Shown here: piece by piece, positions 1 to 5,436 of the stretch
Position numbering within the stretch: position 1 is the stretch's first letter
Layout of the letters: each line of letters opens with the position of its first letter
Notes under the pieces: generated by a model
Told to the model about the DNA's origin: nothing
Seen by the model: only the letters and a program-made list of their open reading frames with translations
Databases searched by the model: none
Made by a program: the position numbers and the translations under genes
NCBI GenBank assembly: GCA_964356295.1
Contig: CAYHHE010000120.1
Location: forward strand, 1-5,460
Length of the DNA: 5,460 nucleotides
Origin: CAVQGZ01 sp964356295
GTDB lineage: Bacteria > Actinomycetota > Actinomycetes > Jiangellales > Jiangellaceae
Direction of reading: 5' to 3'

Positions 1-342
1 AGCACACATAGTCCACGGGGCGATCATCGTGACCTGCGCAGACGCGCCGCCCCGAGACCATGCAAAGCCGACTATGTGTGTGGGGCGTGACACCGTCCTC
101 GCCTGCCCGAGGCGAATCGCCGGGCCACGCTCGCTCCATGCCTGGTCGAGGGAGGTGGTCAGGTGCCGGTCGATGGTGGCCAGGGCGCGGCGAAGTTCGG
201 GTGGCGCGGGCGGGGTGTCGGCGGGGTCTGCTTCCCGTCGGGGCGCGGGCGGACGCCGCAGCCGCCCGATCGCGGGCAGGGTGGCGCCGGTCAGCCTGCG
301 CAGCCGGCGGGCGCGGTCCACGGTCGAAGGACCCGCGGTCAC
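1..342 (-). CDS. Possible gene fragment, unrecognised, running off the left edge
   Basis: A minus-strand frame without stops runs from a GTG at 342-340 to the window edge; an in-frame alternative GTG lies at 321-319. It has no stop in the window. The first 75 or so codons end mostly in G or C and give a plausible Arg/Ala/Pro-rich protein, with stretches such as TVDRARRLRRLTGATLPAIG and PPELRRALATIDRHLTTSLD. Nearer the edge, from about position 115 down, codon use becomes less biased and the protein looks less natural, so the real reading frame may end or shift there. I see no conserved domain, membrane segment or ribosome binding site. If the tRNA remnant just to its right marks the element boundary, this is chromosomal flank. 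It could also be non-coding high-GC sequence that happens to be open. Confidence 0.25.
   Translation of the reverse strand, partial: MTAGPSTVDRARRLRRLTGATLPAIGRLRRPPAPRREADPADTPPAPPELRRALATIDRHLTTSLDQAWSERGPAIRLGQARTVSRPTHIVGFAWSRGGASAQVTMIAPWTMCA
3..80. repeat. 11-bp perfect inverted repeat (arms 3-13 and 70-80)
   Basis: CACACATAGTC at 3-13 is the exact reverse complement of GACTATGTGTG at 70-80, with 56 bases between. The arms are more AT-rich than their surroundings. The spacing is too long for a terminator. A pair of protein-binding sites or the remains of a mobile-element end are possible; nothing in view decides between them. Confidence 0.5.
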
Positions 343-364
343 TAGCCGCTGACCTGGGCGTTTG

Positions 365-401
365 CTCCCGCGGGAGGACTCGAACCTCCAACCTGCCGGA
401 T
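365..401 (-). tRNA. tRNA 3'-half remnant, probable attachment-site core
   Basis: Read on the minus strand, 389-373 forms a perfect T-arm: GGAGG, loop TTCGAGT, CCTCC. It is followed by CGCGGGA as a 7-base acceptor 3' strand and G at 365 as discriminator. Upstream are AGGTT, fitting a 5-base variable loop, and CCGGC, fitting an anticodon-stem 3' strand. No matching TCCCGCG acceptor 5' strand, D-arm or U33-type anticodon loop is found before it, so the gene is a 3' half only. No CCA is encoded. The isotype is uncertain; AGGTTGGAGGTTCGA resembles some actinobacterial arginine tRNAs. Its position at the outer edge of an element that carries an integrase suggests the att duplicate left by integration rather than a working tRNA. 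Confidence 0.5.
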
Positions 402-500
402 CTCGTTGTGGCGTCCCTGCGAAGGTGCCTCAGTCCATCGACGCAGGTCACGGGCATGGCCGGACGTGGAGAAACGTGCCTGGACGTCTGTGGACGAGCA

Positions 501-524
501 CGCGTTGCTGCACGCGCTGCTACA
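501..524 (+). repeat. Tandem 12-bp repeats, left copy pair (candidate integrase arm sites)
   Basis: CGCGTTGCTGCA (501-512) is followed directly by CGCGCTGCTACA (513-524). Each differs by one base from CGCGTTGCTACA, which occurs twice in tandem and perfectly at 5437-5460 in the same orientation. They lie about 100 bases inside the tRNA remnant, a reasonable distance for arm-type sites bound by the integrase N-terminal domain. The stop codon of the DUF5615 gene (522-520) falls inside the second copy. Function as arm sites is inferred from position and repetition. Confidence 0.6.
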
Positions 525-921
525 CGCCGCGTTCTTCGTCCCCGCCTCCGGTGGTCCCGGACGACTCCTCGAACTGGCGCACGCGCGTCGGTTCTACGAT
601 CCACAGTCGCCGCGTTGCATCGGCGCGTTCCAGCGCCATGACCAAGCGTTCGATGACGGCGTCCAGATCCTGACGGCCGGGCCGGTCATGCACCCGCAGC
701 ACGATCAGTCCGCTCGTCTCGCCTGGCGGGAAGCGCACCGGGTCGGCGAAGTCGAGGTCGAGTGTCACCAGGGCGCGGCGAGCAGCTACCGCCGCGTCGA
801 TCACGGCACGATCCGACTGGCCGGACAACTCCTCGTCGACCACCGTGTCGACGTCGTGGCCAGCCTCACGCAGACGACCAGCTGCTCGCCGGCCCAGGTT
901 CTCGTCGAGCTTCAGCCTCAC
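520..921 (-). CDS. DUF5615 PIN-like protein, probable toxin of a TA pair
   Basis: A 133-residue protein matching the DUF5615 PIN-like family by eye. It has N-terminal LDENL (D6, E7), GHDVDTV near 21-27, SDRAVIDAA near 36-44 and LVTLDLDFAD at 51-60 with D55, D57 and D60, then a hydrophobic GLIVLRV strand at 71-77. The acidic residues are in the places expected for a PIN-type metal-dependent ribonuclease, so it probably cleaves RNA in the cytoplasm when free of its partner; that activity is inferred. The length is usual for the family. The start is GTG at 921-919, overlapping the TGA of the DUF433 gene by 4 bp (GTGA), so translation is probably coupled. The last codons run into the 12-bp repeats, and the Gly/Glu-rich tail from about 119 on is probably not part of the fold. 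Confidence 0.85.
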   Translation of the reverse strand: MRLKLDENLGRRAAGRLREAGHDVDTVVDEELSGQSDRAVIDAAVAARRALVTLDLDFADPVRFPPGETSGLIVLRVHDRPGRQDLDAVIERLVMALERADATRRLWIVEPTRVRQFEESSGTTGGGDEERGV

Positions 922-1157
922 ACGACGTCGACGAACCGTCCGCTTGTCAGCCTGGCCCCATACGCCAGACAGGCTCGAACGTCCGCCTCAGACAACGACG
1001 GATAGTCAGCCAGAACGTCCTCGACAGTCAACCCGTCGGCGAGCATCCCCAGCACGAGACCCACCCAGATCCTCGTACCCCGAACCGTCGGCCTGCCGAA
1101 GCACACGGCAGGGTCGGTGACCACCCGCCCCAGCAGCTCGTCCTGAGCAGACGTCAT
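918..1157 (-). CDS. DUF433 protein, probable antitoxin
   Basis: A 79-residue protein with the DUF433 signature: RVVTDPAVCFGRPTVRGTRI at 11-30, then the VGLVLGMLADGLTVEDVLADYPSL region with a leucine/valine-rich helix and the YPSLSEADVRACLAY pattern at 52-66. The family forms a small winged-helix-like module and is commonly encoded directly before a DUF5615 PIN-like toxin, as here, so its likely job is to bind and silence that protein. The ATG at 1157-1155 was chosen because the domain begins right after it and a good -10 box lies six bases upstream. The frame stays open to about 1370, but the extra 71 residues look non-coding. The usual CGG(K/R)P motif reads CFGRP here. There is no Shine-Dalgarno sequence, in keeping with a leaderless mRNA. 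Confidence 0.85.
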   Translation of the reverse strand: MTSAQDELLGRVVTDPAVCFGRPTVRGTRIWVGLVLGMLADGLTVEDVLADYPSLSEADVRACLAYGARLTSGRFVDVV

Positions 1158-1251
1158 GCACACATCGTAGGCGCGCAAGCGGGGGTACTGAGCAGAGGAA
1201 CCACAGGTTCTCGCAGGTCCACGCCTCCCCGTGGCCACGACCTCTGAGCAG
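1143..1251. repeat. Three copies of octamer CTGAGCAG around the TA promoter
   Basis: CTGAGCAG occurs at 1143-1150, 1188-1195 and 1244-1251 in one orientation, once just inside the DUF433 gene, once near the -35 position and once further upstream. Placement around a promoter suits an operator, but the copies share little beyond the octamer. Confidence 0.35.
1158..1169 (-). promoter_or_regulatory. Leaderless promoter -10 box of the DUF433-DUF5615 operon
   Basis: On the minus strand TACGAT (1169-1164) is followed by exactly six bases and then the ATG at 1157. This matches the actinobacterial TANNNT -10 box with the A of ATG as the transcription start, giving a leaderless mRNA. No clear -35 hexamer is visible at 17-18 bases; one copy of the octamer CTGAGCAG (1188-1195) lies near that position. 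The start site is predicted only. Confidence 0.55.
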
Positions 1252-1268
1252 GCCGCCCGCACCGAATC

Positions 1269-1283
1269 GCCCGCCTCGCGGGC
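1269..1283. other. Short GC hairpin in the intergenic region
   Basis: GCCCGC-CTC-GCGGGC forms a 6-bp perfect stem with a 3-base loop in the 250-base stretch between the membrane protein gene and the TA operon. It could help end transcription coming from the membrane protein gene, but no T-tract follows on either strand, so this is a weak call. The rest of 1170-1407 shows no gene I can support. Confidence 0.3.
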
Positions 1284-1407
1284 ATGACGTGAACGCGATG
1301 CGCTACTCGCAAGCATGACAGTGCGTTCGCTGAGCGTCTGTTCCCGCTCGTGAGTGGCGTGACCGGCCACGGCGTTCGAATCGGCGAGACGTGTCAGGCC
1401 CTGGCCG

Positions 1408-1878
1408 TCAGTCCCCTGCGGAACTGTCCCGGACCAGGCGCCGCACGCCCGCTCTCGAGAGCATCAGAGCAACGATGAGCAGCGTGACCGGGACGAAGCC
1501 ACCGAGGCTGACCGCGCCCCCGAAGATCAGGTCGACCAACGTGAGCACGACGAACTTGCTGCCGGCCGCCACGACCCACAACGACAGGGTGGCCACGGCC
1601 TTGCCGCCTGGTGTCTGCGCAGCACGGAACCTGACGAGGATCCGTCCCTTGGCCCAGATCACCACCTCGAGCGAGATCTTGAGGAGAGCCGCGGTCAGCA
1701 GCGAGAGGGTGAAGGTCTCGCTGATGACCGACGGGACGTACTCGATCGCGAGGTTGAGCACGACGACGTAGACGAAGAAGTCGATGAGGTCCGCTGGGCG
1801 GGCGCCCGTCCAGCGGCGCACCGGACCTCCCGGAGGACGACCCCGCGCCCCGGTGGCCCGTCCTGGTTCCGTTGTCAC
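1408..1878 (-). CDS. Unrecognised small integral membrane protein (four predicted TM segments)
   Basis: I do not recognise a characterised family. From the GTG at 1878-1876 it is 156 residues, with a Gly/Arg/Pro-rich cytoplasmic-type N-terminus (1-29) and four hydrophobic stretches at about 31-52, 57-76, 94-119 and 124-142. A positively charged loop (WAKGRILVRFRAAQ, 75-88) lies between the second and third, and an Arg-rich segment (RAGVRRLVR) at 142-150 precedes the C-terminus. The charge pattern suggests both ends are inside. There is no signal peptide or enzyme motif. The start is uncertain: the frame is open further upstream through an acidic DEEADEAV stretch into the gap. If the gap is just an unresolved repeat, an ATG at 2098-2096 could give a longer protein with an acidic DEEA-repeat N-terminus. 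The GTG lacks a clear ribosome binding site. It may be cargo unrelated to mobility. Confidence 0.7.
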   Translation of the reverse strand: MTTEPGRATGARGRPPGGPVRRWTGARPADLIDFFVYVVVLNLAIEYVPSVISETFTLSLLTAALLKISLEVVIWAKGRILVRFRAAQTPGGKAVATLSLWVVAAGSKFVVLTLVDLIFGGAVSLGGFVPVTLLIVALMLSRAGVRRLVRDSSAGD

Positions 1879-1910
1879 GGCAGGATCGTGACGCACATCG
1901 CGCGCCACCG

Positions 1911-1931
1911 CCTCGTCCGCCTCCTCGTCCG
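1911..1931. repeat. 21-bp repeat at left edge of the gap
   Basis: These 21 bases are identical to 2032-2052 on the other side of the gap. Internally the sequence is CCTCGTCCG, CCT, CCTCGTCCG, that is, a 12-bp period. On the minus strand in the membrane protein frame it reads as DEEADE. Confidence 0.8.
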
Positions 1932-2031
1932 NNNNNNNNNNNNNNNNNNNNNNNNNNNNNNNNNNNNNNNNNNNNNNNNNNNNNNNNNNNNNNNNNNNNN
2001 NNNNNNNNNNNNNNNNNNNNNNNNNNNNNNN
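1932..2031. other. Assembly gap (100 N)
   Basis: Exactly 100 Ns, the conventional filler for a gap of unknown size between scaffolded contigs. Frames read across it have no meaning. The identical 21 bp on both sides suggests the break was caused by a short tandem repeat, or that the two contig ends overlap. Confidence 0.97.
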
Positions 2032-2052
2032 CCTCGTCCGCCTCCTCGTCCG
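2032..2052. repeat. 21-bp repeat at right edge of the gap
   Basis: An exact copy of 1911-1931 in the same orientation. The minus-strand frame here reads SVTDEEADE; merging the two copies would join it in frame to the DEEADEAV stretch before the membrane protein. Confidence 0.8.
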
Positions 2053-2123
2053 TGACTGATTGTCGGCACGTCGGCGCCTCCGCCCGTCGGAAGGGCATCC
2101 GCCCGCCACGGGCTTGGGGCAGC

Positions 2124-4037
2124 ATGGGGCCCACTCCCGTGGTGGGCACCGGCCCGGCACCGCGGGTGCCCGCCCGGGCCGACGTCACCCCCGAGGAGGT
2201 GGCCGGCTACGCCGCAGCAGCCGTGGAGGCGGTGGAGGCGCGCCGGTCGTCGTGGACGCCGCTGAACCTGCTCGCCGAGACCGCCCGCGCCACCCGCGAC
2301 CTGCGCATGGCGTCGGTCATGGACCGGATGCTGCTGCTCGACCGCACCCGCGACCACGCCCTGGACGGGCTGGTGGCGCTGCACGACCCGGCCGCGGGGC
2401 ATCCGGCGCACGCCTGGCGGGCCAAGTGGACCAGCCCGGCGATCCTGCACGCCGAGCAGGCGCTGCTGGCCGCCACCCACATCCCGGCGGCGGCGATCGA
2501 AGAATCGTTCGTCGCCGGTGTGCTCGCCACCGCCGGCACGCCGATGGGCGACTACTACGGCCTACCCCGACTGTCCGCGGAGCAGGCCGCGGCGGTCACC
2601 CACCTGGCCACCCAGCCGACGCGGCTACGCGTCCTCGAGGGACCGGCCGGGTCGGGCAAGACCACCACCCTGCGGGCCCTGGCCGTGCTGTGGCAGGCCC
2701 GCGCGGGACAGGGCACCGTGATCGGGCTGGCCCCCTCCGCCAGTGCGGCCGCCACGCTGGCCGCCTCGCTGGGGGTGCCGTGCGAGAACACCGCCAAGTG
2801 GCTGTACGAGACCAGCGGCCCGGCCGGGCAGCAGCGCGCCGCCCTGGCCGAACGGCTGCTCACCGCCCCCTCCGGCCGCGCAGTGCGCGGCCCGCTGCTA
2901 CGTGAGGTGCTGGCCGAGCAGTCCCGCTGGAGCCTGCCGCGCACCGGGCTGCTCATCGTCGACGAAGCCTCCCTCGCCGACACCCACACCCTGGCCGCGC
3001 TCACCGCCCAAGCCCAGGCCGCGCACGCGGTCATCCTGCTCGTCGGCGACCCCCACCAGGGCGGGCCGGTCGGCGCCGGTGGGGCGTTCGGGCTGCTCGC
3101 CCGGCACACCCACCACGCCGAGCTGGCCGCCCTGCACCGCTACCACCACGCCTGGGAGGCCCAAGCCACCCTGCGCCTGCGCCACGGCCACCCCGACGCC
3201 CTCGCCGCCTACGCCGCCCACGACCGGCTGCACACCGCCCCCACCGGCACACCCCCCGACCACGAGCGTGACCTGCTGCTCGACCAGGCCCACACCGCGT
3301 GGGCCGCCGACATCGCCGCAGGCCGGCACGCGCTGCTGCTCGCCGTCGACACCGCCACCGTCACCGACCTCAACGCCCGGGCCCGCACCCACCGCGTCCT
3401 GCAGGGCGAGGTCAGCCCGCGCGGCGTGCCCCTGCGCGACGGCACCACCGCCGGCGTCGGCGACCACCTCCACGCCCGACTCAACAACCGCTCGCTGACC
3501 GACACCACCGGACGGTGGGTCCGCAACGGCGACCCGCTCACCCTCACCGCCCTGCAACCCGACGGATCGGCCACCGCCACCCGCCGCGACACCCCCACCG
3601 GCCAGACCCCCGCGGCCGTCCGGCTGCCCGCCCCCTACCTGGCCGAGCACGTCGACCTCGGCTACGCAATCACCGTCCACCGCGCCCAAGGCCTCACCGC
3701 CGACACCGCCCACCTCGTCCTCGGACCCGGCACCACCCGCGAAGCCCTCTACGTCGGACTCACCCGCGGACGGGAGTCCAACGACGCCTGGATCACCACC
3801 ACCCCCACCAGGGCCGACGGGCACGACACCCCCGGCCTGCGCGGAGACACCGCCACCGTCGCCGACGTCCTCCACCACGCCCTGACCACCAGCGGCGCCG
3901 ACCCCTCCGCCACCGAACTCCTCGCCGAACTCACCCGACGCGCCGACATCCCGGAGGCCCGTCGTCCACAAGTACGCGGTCGCCAGCCCGAGATCCCGGG
4001 TCCACGGCGCACGATGGCGGCAGGGCTGGACCGCTGA
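2124..4037 (+). CDS. MobF/TraI-type relaxase, C-terminal helicase part only (5'-truncated)
   Basis: A RecD-like superfamily 1 helicase of the kind fused to TrwC/TraI relaxases, which unwinds plasmid or element DNA during conjugation. Numbering from the ATG at 2124 (637 residues): an N-terminal linker helix region with ARADVTPEEVAGYAAAAVEA (17-36); Walker A GPAGSGKTTT at 173-182; Walker B LLIVDEAS at 276-283; motif III VGDPHQGGPVGAGGAF from 307; ITVHRAQG at 516-523; and YVGLTRGR at 543-550. After motif III's Gln, Gly-Gly replaces the usual Leu-x. Full MobF proteins carry an N-terminal relaxase domain with catalytic tyrosines and a His triad. None of that is visible, and recognisable homology begins at about 2140, roughly 90 bases after the gap repeat. 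The ATG at 2124 has only a weak GGGG upstream, so it may be a coincidental start in a broken gene. The C-terminus also ends soon after the helicase. Codons are extremely GC-rich at third positions. Confidence 0.75.
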   Translation: MGPTPVVGTGPAPRVPARADVTPEEVAGYAAAAVEAVEARRSSWTPLNLLAETARATRDLRMASVMDRMLLLDRTRDHALDGLVALHDPAAGHPAHAWRAKWTSPAILHAEQALLAATHIPAAAIEESFVAGVLATAGTPMGDYYGLPRLSAEQAAAVTHLATQPTRLRVLEGPAGSGKTTTLRALAVLWQARAGQGTVIGLAPSASAAATLAASLGVPCENTAKWLYETSGPAGQQRAALAERLLTAPSGRAVRGPLLREVLAEQSRWSLPRTGLLIVDEASLADTHTLAALTAQAQAAHAVILLVGDPHQGGPVGAGGAFGLLARHTHHAELAALHRYHHAWEAQATLRLRHGHPDALAAYAAHDRLHTAPTGTPPDHERDLLLDQAHTAWAADIAAGRHALLLAVDTATVTDLNARARTHRVLQGEVSPRGVPLRDGTTAGVGDHLHARLNNRSLTDTTGRWVRNGDPLTLTALQPDGSATATRRDTPTGQTPAAVRLPAPYLAEHVDLGYAITVHRAQGLTADTAHLVLGPGTTREALYVGLTRGRESNDAWITTTPTRADGHDTPGLRGDTATVADVLHHALTTSGADPSATELLAELTRRADIPEARRPQVRGRQPEIPGPRRTMAAGLDR

Positions 4038-4042
4038 GGAGG
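4037..4042 (+). promoter_or_regulatory. Strong Shine-Dalgarno AGGAGG before the interrupted xis gene
   Basis: AGGAGG begins on the last base of the helicase TGA and lies 4 bases before the ATG at 4047, which opens only 11 codons before TAA. GAGGAG (4036-4041) is the exact complement of CTCCTC (4062-4067) inside that short frame, so a hairpin could mask this site. It argues that ATG 4047 is the original xis start. Confidence 0.6.
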
Positions 4043-4046
4043 TCGG

Positions 4047-4262
4047 ATGCAACCCACGCGACTCCTCCGGCCCAGCCGGTAATTGCTGTCACCGGCGGAG
4101 GCGGCGCATGTCCTGAACGTCGGACGATCGACCGTCTTCATGCTCATCAGCACCGGCCAACTGGAGTCCGTGCACGTCGGCCGACTCCGTCGGATCCCCC
4201 TGGACTCGATACAGGCGTTCATCCAACGCCTGCGCGACCAGGAAGAGGGACCAGCGGCGTGA
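4047..4262 (+). pseudogene. Excisionase-family HTH gene (xis) with in-frame TAA; possible 59-aa restart product
   Basis: Beginning at the ATG with the good ribosome binding site, the frame reads MQPTRLLRPSR, then TAA at 4080-4082, then continues in the same frame as LLSPAEAAHVLNVGRSTVFM and on to a TGA at 4260-4262. The second part is a MerR/excisionase-type winged HTH: helices over SPAEAAHVLNVGRSTVFMLI, a GQLESVHVGRLRRIP wing and a final DSIQAFIQRL helix. Such proteins bend DNA at att sites and steer the integrase to excision. A single C-to-T change of a CAA codon would explain the TAA. Alternatively the TTG at 4083, directly after the stop, could serve as a restart giving a complete 59-residue domain (4083-4262). 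The end overlaps the integrase GTG by 4 bp, typical of an xis-int pair. The family call is firm; whether it is broken is not. Confidence 0.7.
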
Positions 4263-5416
4263 GCCGCGGCAACGGCGAGGGGTCGGTCCACCAGCGCAGT
4301 AGCGACGGCCGGTGGGTCGCATCATGGACCGAGCAGGATGTCGACGGCGCTGTGCGCAGGCAGGTGCTGTACGCGAGCAGCCAGGCGGAAGCGAAGCGTC
4401 TTCTGCGCGAGGCCCCCAATCGAGTGGCACTCAACCAACCTGGCGTCGACCAGTCGATCCCGCTCGGGGACTACGCCCGGCAGTGGATCCAGACGACGCT
4501 CGCGGTGCGCGACGTCAAGGCGTCGAAACGGCTCGTCTACGCCGATGCGCTCGAACACTGGGTGCTGCCGACACTCGGAACCAGGCGCCTCCGCGATCTC
4601 CGCCCCTCTGACATGGAGCGTCTGCTGGCGCATCTGCAACGCCGGGGGCTGTCCCGCAACAGTCGCGCGATGGCGTTCAAGGTCCTGCGACAGGTGCTCG
4701 ACACGGCCGTCCGCGACCGTCTGATCGCCGTCTCACCAGCCTCCGGGGTCTCCGGTCCTCGAGGCACCACGGCGCCCACGACGCGGGCGCTGCCCAGCCG
4801 CGGGCAGGTACGAGCCCTGATCGAGTCGTCGGATCCGCGTCTGCGCATCACGGTGGCGCTGTGCGCCTACACCGGGATGCGCGTGGGTGAGGCGCTGTCG
4901 CTCCTGTGGCGGGACGTGGACCTCGACAGCCAACGGCCGAGCCTGCGAATCACCGCCACCGTGACCCGCGCTGTCGATGCCAACGGGCGTCGCGTACAGA
5001 TCCGGGACGAACCGAAGACGCCCGGCTCGCGACGACGCCTGCCGATCACTCCCTCGCTGGCCGTGCAGCTGCGTCGCTGGGCCGACGAGCAGGCCCAACA
5101 GCGACTCACCGCCGGGCAGCTCTGGCGTGAGACCGGGCTGGTCGTCACCACTGACGTCGGCACGCTCTGGGACCCGGACAACGCCCGCAAGGCGCTGCGG
5201 CCCGTCGTCGCGGTCATCGGCGCGCCCGGCGTCAGCTTCCACGGACTCCGACACGCTGCCGCCACCCTCCTGCTCGAGGAGGGAGTGCCCGTCAAGGTCG
5301 CCAGCGAGCTGCTCGGGCACTCGTCGACTCGCGTGACCGAAAGCATCTACGCGCACGTCACACAGCGGCTCGTCGACGAGGCCGCATCCGCCCTCGAGCG
5401 AGGGCTCAGTCGGTAG
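4259..5416 (+). CDS. int: Tyrosine-type site-specific integrase
   Basis: A complete 385-residue tyrosine recombinase that would cut and rejoin the element and chromosomal attachment sites. The N-terminal arm-binding domain (about 5-52) has GEGSVHQRSSDGRWVASW; a SAM-like core-binding domain spans about 66-162 (IPLGDYARQWI onward); the catalytic domain runs from about 178. Active-site residues are all present: R208 in TGMRVGEAL, K253 in EPKTPGSRRR, H328 and R331 in FHGLRHAAATLL, H354 in LLGHSS, and the nucleophile Y364 in ESIYAHVT. GTG at 4259 is chosen because it overlaps the xis TGA (GTGA) and the domain begins at once; the frame is open upstream but only as a shadow of the helicase gene. The length is normal for actinobacterial element integrases. 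Two 12-bp repeats follow its stop by 20 bases. The gene appears intact. Confidence 0.95.
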   Translation: MSRGNGEGSVHQRSSDGRWVASWTEQDVDGAVRRQVLYASSQAEAKRLLREAPNRVALNQPGVDQSIPLGDYARQWIQTTLAVRDVKASKRLVYADALEHWVLPTLGTRRLRDLRPSDMERLLAHLQRRGLSRNSRAMAFKVLRQVLDTAVRDRLIAVSPASGVSGPRGTTAPTTRALPSRGQVRALIESSDPRLRITVALCAYTGMRVGEALSLLWRDVDLDSQRPSLRITATVTRAVDANGRRVQIRDEPKTPGSRRRLPITPSLAVQLRRWADEQAQQRLTAGQLWRETGLVVTTDVGTLWDPDNARKALRPVVAVIGAPGVSFHGLRHAAATLLLEEGVPVKVASELLGHSSTRVTESIYAHVTQRLVDEAASALERGLSR

Positions 5417-5436
5417 CGGTTCTGCTGCTTCGAGAT

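Noticed and set aside
60..641. Plus-strand frame across the tRNA remnant
   Set aside because: Its RGRTRTSNLP stretch is the usual artefact of translating a tRNA 3' end backwards; the rest is compositionally a shadow.
1158..1370. N-terminal extension of the DUF433 frame up to an ATG at 1370
   Set aside because: The extra 71 residues are low-quality (Arg/Ser/Ala-rich, no domain) and would override a well-placed -10 box and ATG at 1157.
1354..1370. GTGGC/GCCAC hairpin after the membrane protein gene as a terminator
   Set aside because: Only a 5-bp stem with a 7-base loop and no T-tract; too weak to call.
1370..1385. GTTCGAATC, resembling a tRNA T-loop
   Set aside because: The flanking bases do not form a T-stem and no acceptor or anticodon arm is present.
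1872..2123. Extension of the helicase frame through the gap to an ATG at 1872
   Set aside because: It depends on the arbitrary 100-N length and overlaps the start of the membrane protein gene on the other strand; the translation is repeat-like.
2898..4052. Long Gly/Val-rich minus-strand frame opposite the helicase gene
   Set aside because: A typical antisense shadow of a high-GC gene; low-complexity translation with no domain.
3299..4258. Upstream extension of the integrase frame
   Set aside because: An Arg/Pro/His-rich shadow of the helicase gene; the GTG at 4259 with its GTGA overlap begins the real domain.
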